From a virus: 64,000 bases of DNA. Of this stretch, positions 18,501-25,815 are shown piece by piece. The stretch is taken from positions 79,034 through 143,033 of the IMG/VR virus record IMGVR_UViG_3300037245_000806. The stretch is one strand, 5' to 3'. The notes below the pieces were generated by a model. That model saw only the letters and a list, made by a program, of their open reading frames with translations, made no database searches and was not told the DNA's origin. Numbering within the stretch: the stretch's first letter is position 1; every line of letters starts with the position of its first letter. Both the position numbers and the translations under genes were made by a program.

Positions 18501-21500
18501 CTTCGTCGCCGCGATGTGCCCGTGCATGAATGAAGCATGAGCCGCATCACCACGGGTGCCACTGCGACCGTACTCCTCGATGGCCGCTGCTTCCGCGAGG
18601 TCTTCGTAGTCATCCCCATCAATGGACTCTGCAACATAGGTCGCATTGAGGGCCTGAGCCACAACGTCTTTACCGGACCCCTTCTTGGTGAGCTTCACGT
18701 GACGATACATCTGAAGGAGCAGTAGTCCCGCTGAGACCTCAGGCTCCGAGAGCCCCGTGGCCTTCACGATGGCCTTGCCAGTGATAGGCTTCTTCGCCTT
18801 CTTCACCGCAGCGAGCATCGCCTTCTCACGCTTGTCCAGCGGCGCGCGCTCATCGAGGTCGTCCTCGGAGACAGTCTTCTTCTTGCACTTCACGCAGTAC
18901 CCTGTCGCGGCGAGCACCTTGCTGCCGCAGCCCGGACACTTGACGGTCCCCGTAGTGGCCTTCTCATCGAGCATGGCTTCGGAGTGCAGGAGCAAGTCCT
19001 CCGCATCCTCATCCGCGATGTGCCCCATGTCCTCGCCGTCAATCACGAGCGAGTAGGTATCGTCGTCCTCCGTAACGATCTCGATCTCGCACTCCTTGAC
19101 CTTGCGGTCAAGCTGGATCATGTGACCAAGCTTGGCCTCGTCATCGCGGAGCGGCCTGACCCACGTGCCCTTGCCCTTCACCTTCCACCCGGCGGCGGTC
19201 ATACCGAGCGCGCGTGAAACAGCGCGGAGAATCGTCTTGATCTGGTTGTCGCCCTCAGCTGCCGGGGCACCCAACGTGACCTGCGCAGTCTTGCCAACAA
19301 CCTTGCGCGTTGCGATGGGGTTGTCGGCACCGCGACGAACTGCAACAAGGGCGTCACCCTTGATGCCGATGGTCCTCGTAGTACGCCCCTTGCCATCGCC
19401 GCCGCGCACGAAGTCCGAGATAACTATCTTGGCCTTCATCGGGATGCTATAGCCCTTCACCTCATCGACTGACTCGATGATCGAGAGCCCCTCTGCCTTG
19501 GCTGCCTTGCGGATTGCGTTGACCCATGTCTGACTCACGTTGCCCTGCGGATCACCGAGCACAATCCGGTTGCCCTTGCGCGTAGCGAGCGGGTCTTTGC
19601 GACCGCGCGAAGGTCCGGTGAGGATGTCGCCCTCGATGTCAAGGTTCTTCGCCTTGACGCCCGAGCCATCCTTGCCCTGCACGAAGGCCTTGATCATCTT
19701 GCGGTCGCCCGCCTTCAGCTTGTAGCCCATGGACTCCCGTAGTCGTGACACAGTGTTATCATCTTCGCCGAGGGCGAGGAGACGCATGCGACAGGCGCTT
19801 TCGACCGCTACGTCCCGAGTCGCTATAAACTCGTGGCTTCTCCCACTTTTGATGCCTTCAAACAGGCTCGTAACACAACGTTCGCCCTCCACAACAGTAC
19901 CATGCTCCTCAACGTACTCCTGAAAGAAGGCTTCAACCATGACGTCAAACTCGTTGGGAAGGTCCGCATAGAATTCAACCATCTTCTCAAGAAGGCTATG
20001 GACTTCCTGTAGTGTGATCGGAACCCTGTACGCCTGACCGCCAACCTGTACCAACGTCTTCCCATCATCCGTACCATCCCTGCGTGCGGTCCATGAAAGG
20101 AACTTGGACTGAAAGCCCTCCTCCCCCTCCATGTACAGCGGGCCTTGCTGTAGTTCAGGCTCGAAGCCCACGCACAGTACCTCACCGGGGTGGATCATCT
20201 TGTTCTCGCCTGAGCCCACCACGGGAGCGCCTATAAGATTGTGCGAACCCTCGGGGTCATCCTTACCCTTGTCTGACTCACTGACATCCTTGCTGAGGCT
20301 CTTGAGCATACGCAGGTCTGTTGCCACCGAAGCGTTCTTCTTCTTCTTGCCTGACTTGATATCCTTCCGCAGCTGCCTGAGGGCTTTCTTCATCCCGTCC
20401 GCTGTGGCCCGCACTCCATAGCCCTTGGCGTACTGCTTCAGTTCCCTGCTGTGACCGTAGGCTTCGTCGATACCTTCGTTGGGGGCCTTCGCGCTGAACT
20501 TCTTGACTTCCTTCTTGAGCACGTGTGTCTGGACTCCCGGTTCGAGTTCCACCTTGTACCCGGTCGCGGTCTTCTTGATAACCGTGACGGTCTTGCCCTT
20601 GGCGTACTTCTTGCCCTTGAGCTTCAGGTCCGTAGTGAGCATGTACGCCTCGTCGATAGACTCGAAGGGCTTCGTGAGTTTCGTCATGCGCGCATACGGG
20701 AGCTTGTCCCAATGCGCGTGGGCAGCCTTGACCACTTCAGCCTTCTCCTTCGGATCGCCGTAGTCACCGAAGGACATCGCAGCTTTCTTCCACCCTCTCG
20801 GGCTCAGCTTCTTCAGGCGCTTCTGAATCTTCTTGACCGTCTTCACCTCGTTGTCGGCGAAGCTCAGGATCATGAAGGCGACAAGGTCTTTGATGGTACC
20901 CTTGTCTGCTTCGTCGAGGTCTTCCACTTTGGGGAACCACAGCCCGCCGTTGCCATACCACCGCACGCCATTGGCATCCTCAACACAGAGGATACTGTTC
21001 TCGGCATCCTCATTGAGCGTGGAGTCGTGCAGGTCGGGGTACAGGAACTGGAACGCATTGTCAGTGACCCCACCCTCTTCGCAGATGGCTACGTAGTCTG
21101 CCTTGGTCTCGGGGCGCAGGCCCTCGGTCTTCATCGCGGGGTCTTCCTCTTTGGACTTCGCGGTTGCCTTGGCGAAGCCCGCACGCTTCGGGAAGCATTC
21201 GATGATCGTGAAGTCGCTGACCTGACCGGACTCGAAGTCGGTATCGCCAGCGGTGACGAGAGTGTCCAGCTTGCAGAAACCCCTCACACCTTCGTTGAGC
21301 TTCTGAAGAGGCTCGGCAGCAATCTTGCCTTGGAAGATCGCGAGGAACGTAGTGTCCGTTCCTTCGAGTTGTGTCTCAAGGAACTGCGTGATGAGGTCGC
21401 CGCACTTCTCCATGAGGTACGCCTCGAAGAGGATCGCGGCCATGCCCGTGTCGGTGTTGCTGAAGGCCGGGCTCTTGTCGGTGAAGTTCTTGGCGAACTC

Positions 21501-21797
21501 GCGGGCGCTCTGCTTCTCGTCCTGAAACCCGGAGGCGACTTCGAGGATGAGGTCAATGTACTCGTCGCGGTGTGAGATGCTGCCGGTGATGGTAGCGGGG
21601 AGGTCGAGGCTCGACCGGAGCTTGGCAACCTTCTTATAGAATCCGCTGGCCTTCTTCTGGCGAACCGATGCCTTCTGCTTGGCACTCAGGCGCTTGGGCT
21701 TCCTGAACTTCATGAGCCTGCGGCGCTTCTTGGCCTTGATGCCCTGTAGTCTGCGCTGGGAGGAAGACTGCCGACGAACGGTTGCCTCAAATACCAT
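15552..21797 (-). CDS. Giant head polyprotein candidate A (2081 aa) with about 18 (I/L/V)DE-type linkers
   Basis: The ORF starts at ATG 21797, behind a promoter with a 13-bp operator. Residues 1-60 are Arg/Lys-rich; 70-290 form one larger domain. Small, mostly basic units of 45-130 residues follow, separated by motifs such as DLDEAD (294), SIDEAY (381), GIDEAY (443), SVDEVK (777) and later GLDEV, GIDEAD, SVDEAA, DLDEAK, DLDEAA and DVDEAD; the protein ends ALDE. These fit the T4 prohead protease site (I/L-x-E). Units 691-776 and 780-870 are homologous to each other. Two zinc ribbons are visible (KCPGCGS..CVKC; RCEHCSS..CVECG). I infer many internal-head or ejected proteins made as one chain. 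Other options are a tape-measure-like or scaffold protein. Confidence 0.85.
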   Translation of the reverse strand: MVFEATVRRQSSSQRRLQGIKAKKRRRLMKFRKPKRLSAKQKASVRQKKASGFYKKVAKLRSSLDLPATITGSISHRDEYIDLILEVASGFQDEKQSAREFAKNFTDKSPAFSNTDTGMAAILFEAYLMEKCGDLITQFLETQLEGTDTTFLAIFQGKIAAEPLQKLNEGVRGFCKLDTLVTAGDTDFESGQVSDFTIIECFPKRAGFAKATAKSKEEDPAMKTEGLRPETKADYVAICEEGGVTDNAFQFLYPDLHDSTLNEDAENSILCVEDANGVRWYGNGGLWFPKVEDLDEADKGTIKDLVAFMILSFADNEVKTVKKIQKRLKKLSPRGWKKAAMSFGDYGDPKEKAEVVKAAHAHWDKLPYARMTKLTKPFESIDEAYMLTTDLKLKGKKYAKGKTVTVIKKTATGYKVELEPGVQTHVLKKEVKKFSAKAPNEGIDEAYGHSRELKQYAKGYGVRATADGMKKALRQLRKDIKSGKKKKNASVATDLRMLKSLSKDVSESDKGKDDPEGSHNLIGAPVVGSGENKMIHPGEVLCVGFEPELQQGPLYMEGEEGFQSKFLSWTARRDGTDDGKTLVQVGGQAYRVPITLQEVHSLLEKMVEFYADLPNEFDVMVEAFFQEYVEEHGTVVEGERCVTSLFEGIKSGRSHEFIATRDVAVESACRMRLLALGEDDNTVSRLRESMGYKLKAGDRKMIKAFVQGKDGSGVKAKNLDIEGDILTGPSRGRKDPLATRKGNRIVLGDPQGNVSQTWVNAIRKAAKAEGLSIIESVDEVKGYSIPMKAKIVISDFVRGGDGKGRTTRTIGIKGDALVAVRRGADNPIATRKVVGKTAQVTLGAPAAEGDNQIKTILRAVSRALGMTAAGWKVKGKGTWVRPLRDDEAKLGHMIQLDRKVKECEIEIVTEDDDTYSLVIDGEDMGHIADEDAEDLLLHSEAMLDEKATTGTVKCPGCGSKVLAATGYCVKCKKKTVSEDDLDERAPLDKREKAMLAAVKKAKKPITGKAIVKATGLSEPEVSAGLLLLQMYRHVKLTKKGSGKDVVAQALNATYVAESIDGDDYEDLAEAAAIEEYGRSGTRGDAAHASFMHGHIAATKGEQEKKEFDKKNWSRARIKAYKKGYARGVADKKKNESDDDLDEKGPTPGSDGKLTRKVGRHIVMTLGDVYGLGGFHTDKAGKYPNRFSVIVRPVFKGDEQVAVVTARLMGLSVLSMTPAGRGDKKALKDKEMLKALKKYGYVFGADYNKNPTEGLDEVFKKGQRITWTAPNGKLMQGAVISDVNNTLKVRVTNPRPKKGDEEVLVPIAKAKKTGPREGIDEADYVLVDSQNNPVRKTGVKKVFKSMTPKEAAKLNKSNEVANKGWKWRKKKAHESVDEAALASLKIMAKDDKGKLKVSGKTAVITLPSEDRRDSFMRTFSIEYPETNKKSIQFRGNTIVVNLNDPALKEDLDEAKTFKGTFSISNPRGTVPVNKDGSKGGVWKKGEGVADPTKLRDEGKYIVVVADGRKFLKADVKVVKEDVDLDEVVDVQEKRLAAILQARGYTHAVVQKGSGKPLYMKSMKLARIMLTEFPGGKIVTIDKISKKKTDEDFDGGDELEAAGLDEVSFTKGDYEYMTLKLSATGYAEVILVRRKSGSIANPREVWTGKAWVGGKQGELEAKGQKFDNARKAATVIKKVAESEDLEEDYAPGKKIVYRAKTGGGVVFLRYPKPVPHQDQFGVVILKGKKVIKDIGSHPTLKGAKGLADRAKDIKTEDLDEAAVTLEFGKLSKQKADDIAAVISSQTASGMRKDTDGTHYVIVQQKHMKYLLPALAKHGLKKGKGFTVKEDVDEADKGYTQDDLDKHPAAKKVINKMIGWLKKNNVAWDKWVVDSKGRLVFTFTRSLPVALVNKFDAAAKGDGKTLRDTFVSASNIKIGLWHLTKVLKALGEAVEGVTEAQLSTTYPGAGKVKEPTHMKALARKAGKTANEAIKLWGKAQAAVNKQYPDIKKSKDEGGDGSRYYKLVTAVFKNMLGLGKEECADVGPIMAEVRCEHCSSASIAFLNLTTVAKCVECGSDVVSPTGEVRPATEEEIEAADPALDE
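19746..19758. promoter_or_regulatory. 13-bp palindromic repeat, copy 2, inside the 2081-aa ORF
   Basis: Sequence TGACACAGTGTTA, the same orientation as copy 1 and identical to it over 21 bp. It encodes D-N-T-V-S-R at about residues 680-685 of the giant ORF. The GTG within the site is in frame, as at copies 5, 7 and 9 where a gene may start. An internal start, or a former gene junction absorbed into the ORF, is possible. Confidence 0.6.
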
Positions 21798-21840
21798 CGT
21801 TTACCCCTCTCGAAGCCTGTAGTGTCTTCACGAGGGATCA

Positions 21841-21869
21841 AGGATAGGTGAGCCTTAACACAGTGTCAA
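21841..21869 (-). promoter_or_regulatory. Promoter P8 for the 2081-aa ORF, overlapped by the operator
   Basis: Coding-strand TTGACA (21864-21869), a 17-bp spacer, then TATCCT (21841-21846). The gene ATG is 43 bases downstream. The -35 box lies inside the 13-bp palindrome, so a bound protein would block RNA polymerase. The A-tract seen upstream of other promoters in this window is weak here. Confidence 0.7.
21856..21868. promoter_or_regulatory. 13-bp palindromic repeat, copy 3, over the P8 -35 box
   Basis: TAACACAGTGTCA on the plus strand, so the coding strand reads TGACACTGTGTTA with TTGACA embedded. It also overlaps the stop codon of the HNH gene that ends at 21866. Orientation relative to transcription is opposite to the junction copies. 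Confidence 0.75.
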
Positions 21870-22378
21870 GCGACATGTTGCCACGATTTGCGCGTGACAA
21901 CGGCACTGATTGCACCGAGACTTACAAGGTATTCCGCAGCAAGATCAGCGTATGTTACGCCACCAACGGCATAGAGCGCCCTGATTTCTTTGACGTCACA
22001 CGCGGTCAACTTGGAGCCATAATTCTTTTCACCCACGTTGTTTTGCAAGACAATGGCGCTATGCCTTTGGTTGTCTTCGGGTGTCGCGTACTCAAGGTTC
22101 ACCAAGCGACAGTCAGCCTTAATGCCGTTTATGTGGTTCACGTGGTAGCCCCAAGGGCATGGGCCGATGAACGCGGCGGCTACCTGTTGATGCACCTGAA
22201 CTGTTTCAGCCATCCCGTCCACACTGAAGTCCAGATGCAAATAACCAGTGCTCAGATTAACATGCGTCTTTAGAATACCGCCGTTGGTCCTCTTGCGCGC
22301 GATACTGAAAATCCGACCTAAATCTGAAATACGGTAGTAGCCCACGTACCCTACAACGTCCTCCCAGAGTTCGACCAA
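21866..22378 (-). CDS. NUMOD4/HNH homing endonuclease
   Basis: 170 residues starting at TTG 22378, supported by GGGAGG 6 bases upstream. The N-terminal ELWEDVVGYVGYYRISDLG is a NUMOD4 domain. HVNHINGIKADCRLVNLEY followed by EDNQRH is the HNH core. The C-terminal about 50 residues look like a NUMOD helix-turn-helix for DNA recognition (LTACDVKEIRALYAVGG..YADLA). Such genes are free-standing mobile elements in phages. Base composition looks less GC-rich than its neighbours. It sits between the 141-aa gene and the giant ORF, ending within promoter P8. Confidence 0.92.
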   Translation of the reverse strand: MVELWEDVVGYVGYYRISDLGRIFSIARKRTNGGILKTHVNLSTGYLHLDFSVDGMAETVQVHQQVAAAFIGPCPWGYHVNHINGIKADCRLVNLEYATPEDNQRHSAIVLQNNVGEKNYGSKLTACDVKEIRALYAVGGVTYADLAAEYLVSLGAISAVVTRKSWQHVA

Positions 22379-22396
22379 GTGACGCCTCCCTTGTTG

Positions 22397-22822
22397 CTAT
22401 CCCCGAGCTTGAACGATGCCGCCCGGTCCACCCCGCAGCTTACCACCCTCGCCGAGCATGCTGCCGGGGGCGGTCTGAATCTTGTCCTCCCTCAGCTGGT
22501 CCACCACGGCCTGCTTCAAGCCGTCACGGAGTTCCTTGGATGCCTTGGCCATCGCGGCGTCGTACTCCTTCTCGATCTCCGCGTAAGCTTCCTCCACGGT
22601 AGTGGCGGTCGGCAACGGTATGTCGAACTTCTTCGTCGCCTTGCCGCCCTCGAACTCGGCCTTGACCATCGCGCGGACGCTGAAGCGCACCCAACCCTCA
22701 GGAGCCTTACCGGAGATGATGATGCTCTCGTCGAGGACGCGCTTGTTGTTGTCGCGGTACGACACCTTGCGCTCGATGAACGTGACATCCTTGTGCTCGT
22801 ACTTCGGTGCTTTCGCAGACAT
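22397..22822 (-). CDS. Hypothetical soluble protein, 141 aa
   Basis: 141 residues, mixed alpha and beta, charged, no recognised family. The N-terminus MSAKAPKYEHKDVTFIERK and a Gly-rich end (GGKLRGGPGGI) are the main visible features; a central helix-rich region contains EAYAEIEKEYDAAMAKASKE. AAGGAAG lies 4-5 bases before the ATG. It is the first gene after promoter candidate P10 and immediately precedes the homing endonuclease gene. Function unknown. Confidence 0.75.
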   Translation of the reverse strand: MSAKAPKYEHKDVTFIERKVSYRDNNKRVLDESIIISGKAPEGWVRFSVRAMVKAEFEGGKATKKFDIPLPTATTVEEAYAEIEKEYDAAMAKASKELRDGLKQAVVDQLREDKIQTAPGSMLGEGGKLRGGPGGIVQARG

Positions 22823-22858
22823 GGTACTTCCTTTCAGTAGGTGGGTGGGGGGCTGTCG

Positions 22859-22887
22859 CTATTGGCCAGCCCATGCTTGGTCGTCAG
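22859..22887 (-). promoter_or_regulatory. Promoter candidate P10 upstream of the 141-aa gene
   Basis: Coding strand: an AAAACAACT tract, then CTGACG (22882-22887), 17 bp, CAATAG (22859-22864). The boxes are weak, but the T-run, CG, A-tract layout upstream matches the strong promoters in this window. The next ATG is at 22822. Confidence 0.45.
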
Positions 22888-22907
22888 AGTTGTTTTGCTT
22901 CGCCCGT

Positions 22908-22933
22908 AAAAACCCTGAAGCAGCTTTCGCCGC
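22908..22933 (-). terminator. Possible terminator after the 261-aa gene
   Basis: The coding strand can form GCGGC-GAAA-GCTGC (22920-22933), a stem with a GNRA tetraloop, and TTTTT follows after about 7 bases. The gap before the T-run is longer than usual, so termination is uncertain. Confidence 0.4.
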
Positions 22934-22971
22934 ACCGCCACGCGACCCAGCACCCAAAACGGCCCACCCGC

Positions 22972-23757
22972 TCATTTCCTCTTTCGTAGTGTCCCAGACT
23001 TCCCGCGCTTCGACAAGGGGGCTTTACGCCGCTGCTCCTTCGACCCCAACAGCTTCTTCGATACCGCTGGCACATGCACCGGCTTGGCCTCGACAGGTAC
23101 CGGGTCACACACCATAGGGCCACATACCGGCGCGAGAAGCTCAGGCGTTATCAGCGACGTGAGGCTCGCCAGATTCTTGTCAATGTTCTCGGGGCTCAGG
23201 AACTCCTGCATGCGCCCACGTAGTTGACCGAGCCTCCGCGCGAACTCCTCAAGGCATTCCGTGTTGGCATCCGATGCGAGTACGAGCGCCCGCGTCGTAC
23301 CCCGCGCACCCATCTCTTTCAGGTTGGGCCAGCCCTTGCGAATGTCTTGGCCCCGCCCACGGCTAGACTCCATGCGGTGTACAGTCTCACCCTCTGGCGT
23401 CTCCCCGACCTGAATGTAAGTCCAATCCAACTCGACGCCAGCACTGTTGCCCTTCCACGTCCTGAAGCTCTCCTCCACCTCGACGATCCAATACTCTTCC
23501 CACTTGATCGCGTAGTGGTCTGCCAGCGCATCCATGACTGCCCCGCGCAGCGCCTCGATATCCGTGGACCACAGATTGATCTTCAACTCGGGGATGTCAA
23601 CGCCGAAGGTCGCGCTGAGGGTCTGCTGCGGTCCAGCATATCGCTTCGACTCGCGACCGGCAGGAGGCTCTGCCGTCTTGTGCAAGCGCACTGGCACCTT
23701 GAACGTTTCACCGTGGCGCTTGAACGTGAACGCGTCAACGATCTTACCTACTGGCAT
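22972..23757 (-). CDS. Hypothetical protein with basic C-terminal tail
   Basis: 261 residues from ATG 23757 (MPVGKIVDAFTFKRHG). The first about 145 residues are a mixed alpha/beta domain with several Trp residues (WKGNSAGVELDWTYIQVGE). The last about 35 residues form a Lys/Arg-rich tail (KKLLGSKEQRRKAPLSKRGK) like those on the DNA-metabolism proteins of this phage, suggesting nucleic-acid contact. No family is recognised. It overlaps the 77-aa gene upstream by about 14 bases. Confidence 0.8.
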   Translation of the reverse strand: MPVGKIVDAFTFKRHGETFKVPVRLHKTAEPPAGRESKRYAGPQQTLSATFGVDIPELKINLWSTDIEALRGAVMDALADHYAIKWEEYWIVEVEESFRTWKGNSAGVELDWTYIQVGETPEGETVHRMESSRGRGQDIRKGWPNLKEMGARGTTRALVLASDANTECLEEFARRLGQLRGRMQEFLSPENIDKNLASLTSLITPELLAPVCGPMVCDPVPVEAKPVHVPAVSKKLLGSKEQRRKAPLSKRGKSGTLRKRK

Positions 23758-23977
23758 TCGGGTTCTCCATGACGTGTGCAACAGCGGCCTGCACTGAAGC
23801 AAATGTTCTAGGGCTGTAGTCGCCCATGCGGGCGATGACCCGAACGCGTTGCCCGGCCTGCTGAACCTGCCCGAGCAACTGCCTACCCTTGAACACCATG
23901 CGCAGTGTTGACGGTGGCGAAGGGTCGTGAAGCTCGATACCCTCAGGCACTTCGTAGTCGTCGAACAACGTCATCAT
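23744..23977 (-). CDS. Small hypothetical protein, 77 aa
   Basis: A 77-residue ORF: MMTLFDDYEVPEGIEL, then MVFKGRQLLGQVQQAG, then VRVIARMGDYSPRTFAS. The second half has the look of a small beta-barrel or winged fold, but no family is recognised. Start and stop overlap the neighbouring genes (ATGATGA at the start), indicating co-translation. Function unknown. Confidence 0.65.
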   Translation of the reverse strand: MMTLFDDYEVPEGIELHDPSPPSTLRMVFKGRQLLGQVQQAGQRVRVIARMGDYSPRTFASVQAAVAHVMENPNASR

Positions 23978-24459
23978 GCGTGCATCCTACTTCGCAGGCT
24001 GCTGCTGCTGCGAGTCTTGCCGTTGGCGGGCTTCTTGTCCGGTGCCGGGGCATCGTGCATCAGCGCTGCAATGCTCGTGCGTACCGGGGCGTCCTCCTCG
24101 TGGAGCAACTCATCGATCTCCACGCTGGCATGCACGAGCGCCTCAGGCATGCACTCGTCCACCTGCACAGAAGGCTCAGCCGCCTTCGCCTCATTGGCCT
24201 CCTTGATCGCTGCCATCACGGCCTCCCGCTGCTCGTCGGCGTCAGCAACGTCTTCGTCGGTCGGCATGAATAGCTGCCCGTCAATCCACACGCACCCCTC
24301 GGGGCTTTCCTCCCACAGGTCGAGGAGCCATCGCGTGGCGTACCAGCGATTCTTCGTCTCGCCCATGCTGAGGGTACCATGCTCTATGGCGTCCTCAGGT
24401 TTACCGGTGCGCGAGAAGCTCAGGCGCGGCTGATTGTCGAAGTCGTGTTCGTAGTACAA
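23974..24459 (-). CDS. Hypothetical acidic protein, 161 aa
   Basis: 161 residues from a TTG start at 24459, supported by AGGGG about 9 bases upstream and by its position 3 bases after the stop of the thymidylate kinase gene. It is acidic in the middle (TDEDVADADEQREAV, VEIDELLHEEDA) with a short basic end. It begins YYEHDFDNQPRLSFSRTG. No family is recognised. It is part of the kinase operon. Confidence 0.7.
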   Translation of the reverse strand: MYYEHDFDNQPRLSFSRTGKPEDAIEHGTLSMGETKNRWYATRWLLDLWEESPEGCVWIDGQLFMPTDEDVADADEQREAVMAAIKEANEAKAAEPSVQVDECMPEALVHASVEIDELLHEEDAPVRTSIAALMHDAPAPDKKPANGKTRSSSSLRSRMHA

Positions 24460-24461
24460 TG

Positions 24462-25091
24462 CTAGATTCCCCTCGCTATCCGTGCATCGACCGCTGCGAC
24501 TATGTGCTCTGCAAGCGTCTCGGCACAGAAAACTTCAGCGTCCAACGCGGTGAGGTACGTGGGCACGAGTTCCGTGTACGCTTCGCGGAGCTTCTGCTGG
24601 AAGGGCAGACCCTGCATCTCGAAACGATCCTTGAACCCCTCCCCGGACATGTTTGCCGAGCGGCGCATCGCCACCTTGGGTGACACGTCGAGGAGGAAGC
24701 TGAGTTCCTTCTCGGTACGAAAATCAGACACGCGCGCGTTCGTCGTGACAATGAGGTCGGAGGGCACACCCTCTATGGATTGGTAGGCATAGGTGCTCAT
24801 CCACCAGCGGTCAAGTATCACGATCCTCCCCGCCTTGAGCGAGTCGAGAAGATGCTCATGGATAAGCTGGACCCGAGCGGCGGTGAACATAAGCATCTGC
24901 GTCATGGGGCAGAGGTGTACCTCGGGGCGCTTGAGCATGCTCCGTAGTTCCTCCCCGATGGCCGTCGAACCGGGGTCGCGGTATGCGTCAACCGCATAGC
25001 CCTTGTCAGCGAGCATCTCGGTCAGGAGCACCATCACTGACGACTTGCCCGAACCGTTGAGACCCTCAAGCACAATCACTGGCATCGACAT
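24462..25091 (-). CDS. tmk: Thymidylate kinase (dTMP kinase)
   Basis: 209 residues from ATG 25091, supported by GGAAG upstream. The P-loop is VLEGLNGSGKSS (residues 6-17), and the DRWWMSTYAYQ motif near residue 95 matches the dTMP kinase DR(Y/F)xxSxxAYQ signature. The usual RxPGG motif appears as YRDPGST. The enzyme phosphorylates dTMP to dTDP and fits with the nearby ThyX gene as a dTTP supply route. The gene overlaps the end of the membrane-protein gene upstream by 26 bases. Confidence 0.92.
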   Translation of the reverse strand: MSMPVIVLEGLNGSGKSSVMVLLTEMLADKGYAVDAYRDPGSTAIGEELRSMLKRPEVHLCPMTQMLMFTAARVQLIHEHLLDSLKAGRIVILDRWWMSTYAYQSIEGVPSDLIVTTNARVSDFRTEKELSFLLDVSPKVAMRRSANMSGEGFKDRFEMQGLPFQQKLREAYTELVPTYLTALDAEVFCAETLAEHIVAAVDARIARGI

Positions 25092-25803
25092 CACAACTTC
25101 CTTCCGGTGGTAGTTCAGGCATGCTCTTCCACATGCGGCGACGGTCAACAATCGCAATAGCCATCGTAACGAGCCCGGTCAGCAAACCTAGCCCCGCGAC
25201 CACAACCACTGAACACGCCAAGAGCCGCGTGCTTAGGAAGCGTGGTATCTGCAAGGCAAGGCCACTGGCTATGATGAGTGCGAGGGGGCGGTTGGTCCTG
25301 CTGCGTATCGCTTCAAGGAGTTCCATGCGCTTGTGGCAAATCGCGATTACATCCTCGTGCGCCGAGTCCTGCTTCTTTCGTAACACAGTGTCAACCTCCC
25401 GCCGATGATTACGGCGTGCCCGATGCACAGCAAGGCGACCGCGTAGTGCCTTCAACTCCTTCTCATGTGCCTCGGGAGACTTGGCCCGGCGAGCATCGTC
25501 AGCTGCGTCCAACTCACCCGACACAAAAGATATGTGGCAACTCAGACCGAAGTAATGCTCACGCTCAACAAGAGACGCCGGGATAGCGCCAGCAAACAAC
25601 GCGTCCTCAACACCGTCAGCGTCAAGCAGCATGTACCGTGCGCGACCATTTACGGTCATGGTTGTCGGGTCAAAGTCCATGATACGCGCGATACGCTTCA
25701 TGTACTCCGCGTCACCAAACAGGAAGTTATTGTGTAAGTACGGGCCATCAGACCGCCCCAGATACTTCCGTTGCTTGGCCACCGTAGTCACCCTCTCAGC
25801 CAA
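25066..25803 (-). CDS. Membrane protein with cytoplasmic domain, unknown
   Basis: 245 residues. An N-terminal soluble domain (KYLGRSDGPYLHNNFLFGD, DFDPTTMTVNGRARYML) is followed by a charged helical stretch (EKELKALRGRLAVHRARRNH). Two hydrophobic segments lie near residues 175-190 and 195-220 (LLACSVVVVAGLGLLTGLV). Copy 4 of the 13-bp repeat (25381-25393) lies inside this gene and encodes V-D-T-V-L-R. It is the first gene after the noncoding tRNA-like region. Function unknown. Confidence 0.8.
   Translation of the reverse strand: MAERVTTVAKQRKYLGRSDGPYLHNNFLFGDAEYMKRIARIMDFDPTTMTVNGRARYMLLDADGVEDALFAGAIPASLVEREHYFGLSCHISFVSGELDAADDARRAKSPEAHEKELKALRGRLAVHRARRNHRREVDTVLRKKQDSAHEDVIAICHKRMELLEAIRSRTNRPLALIIASGLALQIPRFLSTRLLACSVVVVAGLGLLTGLVTMAIAIVDRRRMWKSMPELPPEGSCDVDASDCA
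25381..25393. promoter_or_regulatory. 13-bp palindromic repeat, copy 4, inside a coding gene
   Basis: TAACACAGTGTCA, in the same orientation as the promoter copies; the coding strand therefore has TTGACA here too. The position 17 bp downstream reads CAGGAC, so no -10 box is evident. A roadblock or looping site is more likely than a promoter. Confidence 0.65.
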
Positions 25804-25815
25804 CCCGAATGAAGA

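Noticed and set aside
15552-21797. Tape-measure protein
   Set aside because: It lacks long continuous helices and membrane segments and is built of small separate units with (I/L/V)DE linkers. Not fully excluded.
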